A DNA stretch of 64,000 nt from Terrimesophilobacter bigeumensis. Its GTDB lineage: Bacteria > Actinomycetota > Actinomycetes > Actinomycetales > Microbacteriaceae. Every line of letters starts with the position of its first letter. The first letter of the stretch is position 1. Location of the stretch: NCBI RefSeq assembly GCF_039537265.1, contig NZ_BAABAE010000003.1, positions 1,364,001 to 1,428,000 of the forward strand, written 5' to 3'. Below, in pieces: positions 47,006 to 54,700 of the stretch. The notes under the pieces were generated by a model. It searched no databases, had not been told where the DNA came from, and saw only the letters and a program-made list of their open reading frames with translations. The translations under genes were made by a program, and so were the position numbers.

Positions 47006-49353
47006 CACCCCTCTCGCTTGAACAGGCTGGTGACACTATAACCACCGAGACTCCGCAGGGAGATCACAGCCTTGATCCGCTGCCAACGGGTCAGCCCGAG
47101 GTCGAGGGAGTATCGCAGCTCGTCGACCGATCTCCACAACTGCTCGGCCTGATCGGCATCCGGCTCCCCTGGAGCGAAGACCGCACGGTCGGCGACCGCG
47201 GCGAGCACGAACGGCTGGGTTCCGCCGACCGTCTGCGCGACCTCGATCCGAGTGGGGGCCGGCCCGGGGGTGAACCCGTGGTCGAGCACGGCATCCTCGA
47301 ACTCCTCCCAGCCGCCCGACATCCGCTCGAGCGGAGTCGGCGCGAGGCGGCGCAACCGTCGGCGGCGCCACTTCGCCGCCGCGATCGTGAGGAACGGCGA
47401 GAGGAGCACCGCCATGACGAGTGTCGCCCAGCCGAGGCCGAACAGGATGCGCACGAGGATCGTGAGTACCGGATTGTCGAGCGGGGTCTCGTCCTGGCTC
47501 GAGCTGGGAGGGAGCCGGGTGTCCCTGTCGTCGGTCTCCGGAAGCTGCGGCTGCACAGGGGCCTGGGGGCGGGCGACCTGGGTCGGTTCCTCGGGCTGTT
47601 CCTCGGGGATGTCCCGCAGGGGCGGCGTCGGGTCGATCGCAACCCAGCCGTACCGCGTCGTGTCGACCTCGATCCAGGCCGAGACGTCACTGCCGGTGAC
47701 GGTCGTCAGGCCATCGGGCACGATGTCGGTGGGGGCGAACCCGAAGACGACGCGCGCGGGGAACCCGAGTTGCCTGGCCATGAGCGCCGCGGTCACGGCG
47801 TACTGCTCCTGGTCCCCGATCATCCGCTGGGCGGTGAGGAGTTCGGTGATGCGGTCCGCAGCATGCCCCGAGCGGCTCTCCGGCTCGGTCGCCCCGACGC
47901 CATGGCTCACATACCCGTCGCGGCGAAGGCCGTCGAGCATGGCGACGAGCTTGTCACCCGGATCGGTCAGACCACTCACATAGGCGTCGAGCGCAGCAGC
48001 GAGTTCGTCCGGTACGACGGAGACGGGAGGCAGCGTTGCCGGCCCGGGTTCGAGGGACGACAGCTGGTCGGCCTCCGGCTGGGTCGGGATCACGGCGGTC
48101 AGCGTATAGCTGTCCCCCGACTCGAGTCCGGTGACGACCGCCCCCGTGTCGCTGTTCTGGTTGAAATAGAAGCTCCCGAGCAGGTCGGGCGCATCGCTGC
48201 CGCCGAAGGTCACGCGCTCGAGCCTGCCGACCGTGGGCAGCCACACCCCGGTGTAGTTGCCGATCGTCACCTCCACGGTCGCGGTCGTCCCGGCCACCGC
48301 GGACTGGTCGACCATGAGCGGCACCCTGGTGAACGAGCCCGAGATGCTGCTCACGCTCCCCCGGCCGACCGAGTACACGACCCCGTCGTAGCTGTCGAGT
48401 GTCGCAATGCGGATGCGGGATCCGGCCGGCAACCCGGACACCGTCAGCATCGTGCGGCCCGCGGTCGTCGGCTGAAGGTACTTGCGGAACCCGCTGAGCG
48501 GGCTTGGGTAGTCGCGCGGGTCGAAGGGTTGCGCCATCGCGGTGCGCAGGACCACCCGATCGGCAGTGGGCGGGACGAACGAGATCGCACCGTAGGCAGC
48601 CGTTCCCGCGATCGCAAGCACCAGTCCCGCGCTCACGAGCGAACGGAATCCCACGAAGCCGCCGTCGGCGACGCGCGCCACCGGGCTGCCGTCCTCGGTG
48701 CTGCTGACACCGGAGAGCAGGCGGATCGACTCCCGTCGCCGGTACCAGCGCAGCCACAGGAGCCACAGAAGGAGGGAGACGATGAGGCCCATCGTGACCG
48801 CGAACGGCCACTGGGCGGAGTCCGGCCCGAACAGGTTCGCGACGATGAAGACCACGACAGGGCCGAGAACCGCGACCTCGGCGACCCTCGAACGCAGAGC
48901 CACCGTGAGAGAGACGACGACAGTGACGAGGATGAGGATGAATGCCGGGACGAGGAGCGCCTGGTAGTCGCCGACCGGAAGGCTGATGGTGAGCAGTTGC
49001 TTCCAGCTCGTCGCCGTCGCGACCACGAGTTCTCGCAATCCGGTCAGCGATGGAAGGACACCGGAGATCGCCAGACTGGGGACCGCGAGGGGGACCCCGA
49101 GGGCGAGATAGACGACGAGAGTGACCGCGAGCACGACGGGACTCGGCCACCGGAACCAGGCGCTGAGCAGGCCGATGGCGGAACCCGCCACGATGGTGAC
49201 GGCCACCAGCACGATGAGCGACGCGGTCCCGTAGCTCGGCCACAGGGCGATGGAGGCCACACCGGTCGAGATCGCGAGCATGACGGTGGAGACGAGCATG
49301 AACCCGAGAGAGGGTCGCGTCGTCCGCTGTTTCACCGTCACAGCCTCGCTCAT
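47005..49353 (-). CDS. Transglutaminase-fold membrane protein with degenerate catalytic site
   Basis: A 782-residue protein. Several N-terminal transmembrane helices (about 20-230) precede an extracytoplasmic region with the transglutaminase-like core at about 500-570; a late helix (about 630-660) and a cytoplasmic tail follow. In active relatives the core reads GxCExxA, then HAWVEV, then DPTP. Here it reads GDQEQYA and SAWIEV, with only DPTP kept, so the catalytic Cys and His are replaced by Gln and Ser. I checked both codons in the sequence (CAG, TCG). It is therefore probably a binding or scaffold pseudoenzyme. It overlaps the DUF58 gene (ATGA) and the FHA gene. Confidence 0.88.
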   Translation of the reverse strand: MSEAVTVKQRTTRPSLGFMLVSTVMLAISTGVASIALWPSYGTASLIVLVAVTIVAGSAIGLLSAWFRWPSPVVLAVTLVVYLALGVPLAVPSLAISGVLPSLTGLRELVVATATSWKQLLTISLPVGDYQALLVPAFILILVTVVVSLTVALRSRVAEVAVLGPVVVFIVANLFGPDSAQWPFAVTMGLIVSLLLWLLWLRWYRRRESIRLLSGVSSTEDGSPVARVADGGFVGFRSLVSAGLVLAIAGTAAYGAISFVPPTADRVVLRTAMAQPFDPRDYPSPLSGFRKYLQPTTAGRTMLTVSGLPAGSRIRIATLDSYDGVVYSVGRGSVSSISGSFTRVPLMVDQSAVAGTTATVEVTIGNYTGVWLPTVGRLERVTFGGSDAPDLLGSFYFNQNSDTGAVVTGLESGDSYTLTAVIPTQPEADQLSSLEPGPATLPPVSVVPDELAAALDAYVSGLTDPGDKLVAMLDGLRRDGYVSHGVGATEPESRSGHAADRITELLTAQRMIGDQEQYAVTAALMARQLGFPARVVFGFAPTDIVPDGLTTVTGSDVSAWIEVDTTRYGWVAIDPTPPLRDIPEEQPEEPTQVARPQAPVQPQLPETDDRDTRLPPSSSQDETPLDNPVLTILVRILFGLGWATLVMAVLLSPFLTIAAAKWRRRRLRRLAPTPLERMSGGWEEFEDAVLDHGFTPGPAPTRIEVAQTVGGTQPFVLAAVADRAVFAPGEPDADQAEQLWRSVDELRYSLDLGLTRWQRIKAVISLRSLGGYSVTSLFKREG

Positions 49354-50762
49354 GCCGCCGCCGACCTCGCAAGCGACTTCTGGAGGTCTTCGAGGTAACC
49401 GATCGTGAGCACGCTGAGTCCGGGCACGCGACGGAACCCCGGCACCATCTCCGGATCGCAGACGATGGCGACGACCTCCACATCCACCGGAAACGATGCG
49501 GATGCCGCGCGCAACTCGGTGGGCGTCGTCCGCGACCCGCAGACCAGGAAGGCGACCGAGATCCCGGTGACCTTCTCGGAGACGACCCGCGCGATGTCCC
49601 GGACGTTGAGCGCGGATTCGTCCCACTCGATGGTGCTGAGATCGTCGAGCAGCCTGCTTCGCGTGAGAGTGCTCAACTGCGACACGGCGAAGACCTTGCG
49701 CTTGGCGAAGTCCGGCGTTCGTTCTCCGACCACGACCGAGACCGCCCTGGCGTCCCGGATCGCCCTGACGCCGAGCGACCCGGCGACGCTCACGGCGAGC
49801 TCGAACTCCTCCTCGTTCGCGTAGTCGAAGGACGAGAGACTGAGTGCGATGACGAGGTGGCTGCGGCGCGTCTCCTCGAACTGACGGACCATGTATCGCC
49901 CCGTCTTCGCGGTGCTCTTCCAGTGGATGTAGCGACGCTCGTCGCCCGGCACGTACTCCCGAAGCGCATGAAAGGAGACATCGCTGTTGGAGATCTGGCG
50001 CGTGGGGTTTCCTTCGAGGTCCCGGATGAAGCCCGTCGTCGTGCTCGGGACCCCGATCGTGCGCGGGTGGATGTAGAGTTCGTCGGCATCCGTCCAGATG
50101 ATCTCGCGACGTACGAGGCCGACCGGGTCGGCGCGAACCGTGCGTACCGGCCCGATCGGGACGACTCCGCGCCTCGGCGTGGGGATCGGGAACTCGTGCA
50201 CGAAACCGGCGCCGCGCGCGAGGCTCGGCATCGTGGCCACGGCGAGCGCCCTGCCGACCGGCACCTCGACGGTCACGCCGAGGATGCGCCGACGGGTCGG
50301 ATTGGTGATCGTCACCTTCCCGAACGCGGGTTCGCCGACGAGCACCCTCGAATGCGCTGTGCCGAGCTCGACCACGAAGGCGTTGCGCCCGATGAGGTAG
50401 AGGGCGGCGACGAGCAGGAGGACGAGGCCGGCCCAGGCCGCCACGACCAGTTCGATCCAGCCGAAACGGTAGCCGAGGCCGAAGGAGAGAGGGACGAGGG
50501 CCAGGATCGTCCAGCCGAGCGGGGTGACCACGGAGGAGACCCGTGACAGCATGGCCTGAACCCTGCCGCCGAGTGCGCGACTGATCCGCACGACGGCGAC
50601 GATCCCGTCGGCGAGGATGCCCGTACGGTTCCCGACGATCTTCGTTCTGACGTTGGTGAGCCCCGTGCTCGAGGACGGGGTCTCGAACCGGGTCGCGGCC
50701 GCCGCTGCCACGTTGCGCGTCACGGAACCGGGAGTCCTCCCGGGAGAGTGCTCCTGGCTCAC
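49350..50762 (-). CDS. DUF58-domain membrane protein
   Basis: A 470-residue protein. A long basic N-terminal segment (1-80) precedes two transmembrane helices (about 85-130), then a large cytoplasmic region carrying the DUF58 signature REYVPGDERRYIHWKSTAKT near residue 265. The C-terminal part is a degenerate von Willebrand A-like fold. DUF58 proteins are almost always encoded with MoxR ATPases, which are thought to remodel or load them. The GTG at 50762 overlaps the moxR stop by four bases. Confidence 0.9.
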   Translation of the reverse strand: MSQEHSPGRTPGSVTRNVAAAAATRFETPSSSTGLTNVRTKIVGNRTGILADGIVAVVRISRALGGRVQAMLSRVSSVVTPLGWTILALVPLSFGLGYRFGWIELVVAAWAGLVLLLVAALYLIGRNAFVVELGTAHSRVLVGEPAFGKVTITNPTRRRILGVTVEVPVGRALAVATMPSLARGAGFVHEFPIPTPRRGVVPIGPVRTVRADPVGLVRREIIWTDADELYIHPRTIGVPSTTTGFIRDLEGNPTRQISNSDVSFHALREYVPGDERRYIHWKSTAKTGRYMVRQFEETRRSHLVIALSLSSFDYANEEEFELAVSVAGSLGVRAIRDARAVSVVVGERTPDFAKRKVFAVSQLSTLTRSRLLDDLSTIEWDESALNVRDIARVVSEKVTGISVAFLVCGSRTTPTELRAASASFPVDVEVVAIVCDPEMVPGFRRVPGLSVLTIGYLEDLQKSLARSAAA

Positions 50763-51730
50763 ACCGCTTGCCGATCAGTGGGCGGGGGCGTCTCGAGCAG
50801 GAGCTGGCTGATGATGCTCGACGACGTCACCCCTTCGAACTCCGCCTCCGGGTCGAGCACGAGCCGGTGGGCGAGCACGGGTTCGGCGAGCACCTTGACG
50901 TCGTCCGGGATGACGTAGTGGCGACCGCTTGCGGCGGCCAGCGTCTTGGCGGTGCGCACGAGCGCGAGCGCGGCACGCACGCTCGCGCCGAGTCTCACCT
51001 CGTCCGAGTGCCTCGACGCATCCACGAGACGGGAGACGTAGTCGTTGATCGACGGGTCGACGTGGACGGTGCGGGCGAGAGCCCCCATCTCCACGACGAC
51101 CTCCGCCGTCGCCACCGCCGGGATGACCACGTCGTGCGCCTTCACGCCGGCACCCTGGAGGATCCGCAGGGTCGAGGCGTGGTCGGGGTAGCCGATCGAC
51201 GCCTTCATGATGAATCGGTCGAGCTGCGCCTCCGGCAGACGGTAGGTGCCCGCCTGCTCGATCGGGTTCTGCGTCGCGATGACCATGAAGGGGGCGCCCA
51301 CATCGTGGGTGATCCCGTCGACCGTGACCTGACCCTCCTCCATGACTTCGAGAAGGGCGGCCTGCGTCTTCGGGCTCGCCCGGTTGATCTCGTCCGCGAG
51401 CACGATGTTGGCGAACACCGGTCCCTGGTGGAACTCGAACGATCGCGAACGCTCGTCGTAGACACTCACCCCGGTGATGTCCCCCGGGAGGAGGTCGGGG
51501 GTGAACTGGATGCGACTGGAGGTGCCGTCGACGCTTTGCGACATCGCCCGCGCGAGCGAGGTCTTCCCGGTGCCCGGGTAATCCTCGAGCAGGAGATGAC
51601 CCTCGCTGAGGAGCGCCGTGAACGCGAGCTTGATCACGAACGTCTTTCCCAGGAGCACCTGGTCGACCCCGGCCACCAGCCGGTTGAAGGTGTCCGCGAA
51701 CCAGGTCGCCTGCTCGGGTGTCATCGTCAT
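50759..51730 (-). CDS. MoxR-family AAA+ ATPase
   Basis: A 323-residue AAA+ chaperone-like ATPase. Walker A is EDYPGTGKTSLARAM near residue 55, Walker B is IVLADEINRASPKTQAALLE near 115, and sensor 1 lies in VIATQNPIEQAGTYRLPEAQ. It is cytoplasmic, probably hexameric, and expected to act on the DUF58 and other proteins of the cluster. It sits 46 bases after the giant surface-protein gene and overlaps the DUF58 gene. Confidence 0.93.
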   Translation of the reverse strand: MTMTPEQATWFADTFNRLVAGVDQVLLGKTFVIKLAFTALLSEGHLLLEDYPGTGKTSLARAMSQSVDGTSSRIQFTPDLLPGDITGVSVYDERSRSFEFHQGPVFANIVLADEINRASPKTQAALLEVMEEGQVTVDGITHDVGAPFMVIATQNPIEQAGTYRLPEAQLDRFIMKASIGYPDHASTLRILQGAGVKAHDVVIPAVATAEVVVEMGALARTVHVDPSINDYVSRLVDASRHSDEVRLGASVRAALALVRTAKTLAAASGRHYVIPDDVKVLAEPVLAHRLVLDPEAEFEGVTSSSIISQLLLETPPPTDRQAV

Positions 51731-51776
51731 GGGGTTGCCTCTCCGGGCCTCTCGGTGCTTGCTTCCTTCGATTTCA

Positions 51777-54700
51777 TCATGGCGTGCATGCTCCCTCGAC
51801 GAAACCGGGGTCGGTGTACGGGTTGCCCGGATGTTCCGGCGCGGCGGAGCCGAAGTCGACGACGGCCTTGACCCGCACGAGGGTCTGGCTGACGACCGGG
51901 ACGATCGGTTCCGGGACCGTCGCGTCCTCCGAGTAGGCGGAGAAACCGGCCCCGCGGTCGAAGGAGTAGCGATAGGTCACGATCGGGGCACCGGCATTGG
52001 TGGGCGGGCTCGCGACGACCTGCTCCCCGACGACACAGCTGAGCAGGCTTGCCCGCGTGTCGACCGGGGTGAGCGTGGCGCCGTCGGAGGCCTCTCCGCA
52101 GAACTGGCCGGCGAGGTCCCGACATCCGCGGAATCTCACGGTCATCGGGTTCCCGTACACGGCCGAGTTCGCGATCGACGTGAGCCACTGGCCTTCGACG
52201 ACGTCCTGCCAGTCTCCCGCGCCGTTCACCTGGTACTGGAACTTGGCCGCCGTGAGCGAGGCGACGCTCAGGTCGGCGCCCACCTGGATGTCCCACTGCC
52301 CGTCGTGTGGCGCCAGCGCGATGCTCCCCGACGCCTTCCCAGGGGCCTGCATCGTGAGGATCTCCCCCGACGCCGTCGGGGTGCAGTAGTAGCCGTTGTC
52401 CGCGTAGACGACATAGCGATAGCTGTGCTGGTCCCTGACCGTCGTATCGGTCCAGCTGAGGCCGGAGATGGTCGCGCTCCCCGAACCGGGGTTCGGTGTG
52501 CGGCACTCCTGCGGCAGCTCGGCCCCCGCGTCGAAGCGCCCGACGGAATAGGTCACACCGGGGGCGCCCTGGGGGTTGCTGGCACCCCAGCTGACCTGGA
52601 TGTGCCCGAGCCCGTTGACCACGACCCCGACCACGCCGCCCGCGGTGTGACTCGGCGGTCCCACTGCGGTGACCGCGACCGCCGGGTTGCGCAGCCAGCT
52701 CCCCTCGCCGGCGACCTGAGCGCTGTTGCGCGCGTAGACGGTGACCGAATAACTCGTGTCGGGCACGAGCTGGCCCCCGGTATTGCCGAAGTCCAGGGCG
52801 GTCGAGTTCGCCGGCACGAGTCGTGAGATGTCCACTCCAGCACCGATGATGCGCACGGTGTAGCCGACGACGGGGGTCCCCGGAGAGGGGTCGGGCACGG
52901 GCGACCAGTCGATCGCGAGCGACCCGCCGGCGGGTGCGACGTCGGTCGGGACCACGGTGAGTCCCGTGGGGGCAGAAGGAAGGATGTCGGACCAGACCGG
53001 GAAGCCGACGAATGCCGGCTCGGACGGCCCGATCGAGTTGATCGCGACGACCGAGACACGCACCTGGTTCGCCGGGCCGTTCCCCGAGGTCCTGATCGCG
53101 CATCCGTTCGTCACCGCGCACGGCGTCACACCGACGACCGCTCCGGTGTCGACCCGCGTCGCCGTGACCTCGTATCCGGTGATCGGCGAGTTGTTGAACG
53201 GCCCCGGGCTCCAGGCGATGACGAGAGTCTCGTTGCTGAACGCGGCGACGCGCACCCCCGTCACCGGGTCGGGGACATCCTGGATCTGGAGCTTCACGGT
53301 GCCCCAGACGTAGCGGTCGGGGTCCTGGGTGGCGTCCGCCACCTGGTACTGCAGGTTGATGTCCTGGGCCGGCGCCTCCTTCGAGACGGTGACGCTGAGC
53401 GAACTCAGGTCTGCACTCGGCGTGATCGCCACGCCCGGAGGCAGCGACGCCCCGTCGATCCCGCGGATGCCGACGACGGTGAGCGGCTCCCCGGGGAAGG
53501 GGTTAGCCGCCACGTCGTTGGCGAGCACGTCGACGATCGTCGTCGCGCCCCGCGGCGTCACGGCGCTGTCGGCCACCGGGCTGGCGAGCGGCCGGCTCGA
53601 GGCGACGACGTTGAGCACGATGCGACCGGCCTTGCCGTCCTCGAGATCGTCCCGGACCCCGAGGATGAGGGCGGTCGTCGACCCCTTCACGGCGTTCTCG
53701 TTCGCGCGGATGGTGAGGGACTGCCCGGTGAGGGTGTAACTGAACCCCACCGGGAGCGGGGCGATGGCCGTGTAGGCGAGCTCGTCGATGTCGTCGGGAT
53801 ACGGGTAGTCGGTGAGTCGCAGCAGGTCGATGACCTTCTCCTGCGCCGGTTCGAAATCGATGACGGCACCGTTGAAGACCGGTGGCTGGTTCTCGCGCGG
53901 CGTGACGTTGATCGGCAGGACGAGTGTCGCGCGGCGGCCGTTCGGATCGTCGGCGGACGTCCCGTCGGTCACCTCGAAGGAGATCGACGCCGGCCCGAAG
54001 TACTTGTCGGCCGACCGGAAGGAGAGGGTCTGGTCGTCGACGACCAGGCTCGAGCCGTCCGAATGCGTCGCCCGCACCGTCGTCGAGTCGGTGAGGCGCA
54101 CCTTCGTGCCCCCGATGGCGATGACGTTGTCGTTGATGGGGATGATCAGGGTCGACTCGCTCGCGACCGTCAGTGGCCGTGCCTTGCGATTGACCTGCGG
54201 CAGGGCATCGTCATAGCCGGGCACCCAGAGGAAGGCGTATGACACGATGGCGGGGTCGTCGGGATTGACGACCGCAAACGGCACGATCTGCCGCTTGTCG
54301 CCGACCGTGACGGTGATGCGCTTCCCAGCCGTGACCGAAACCCCCGAATCGTAGCCGCTCAGGAGCTGCACGCCGAGGCTGCTCACCGGCCCACCGGCGA
54401 AGAAGACGTTCGAGAGCACATTGGCGTCGATGGTGTCCCTCCCCAGGATGTCGGTGAGGGTCAGGACCGTGTCGTTCGCGATGGGGCGGGCAAGGGGGGC
54501 GTCTTCGGAGACCGTGATGGTCACGAAGTTCGAACTCGTTCCGCCGAACTCGTTCTGGATGACGTAGACGAGCCCGTACTGCCCGGGGGCCGAAGGCGGC
54601 TTGGCCGTGATGACCGTGCCGTCGGTCTCCGCCACGACGTCCTGATCGTTCGTCGGGGACACCTCGGTGACGGTGAGTTCGCTGCCGTCGGGGTCGGAGT

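Noticed and set aside
47278..49398. Long rightward open frame opposite the transglutaminase-fold gene (706 codons)
   Set aside because: Composition is dominated by Arg, Asp, Glu, His and Gly, as expected from an antisense frame of a GC-rich gene, and there is no domain similarity.
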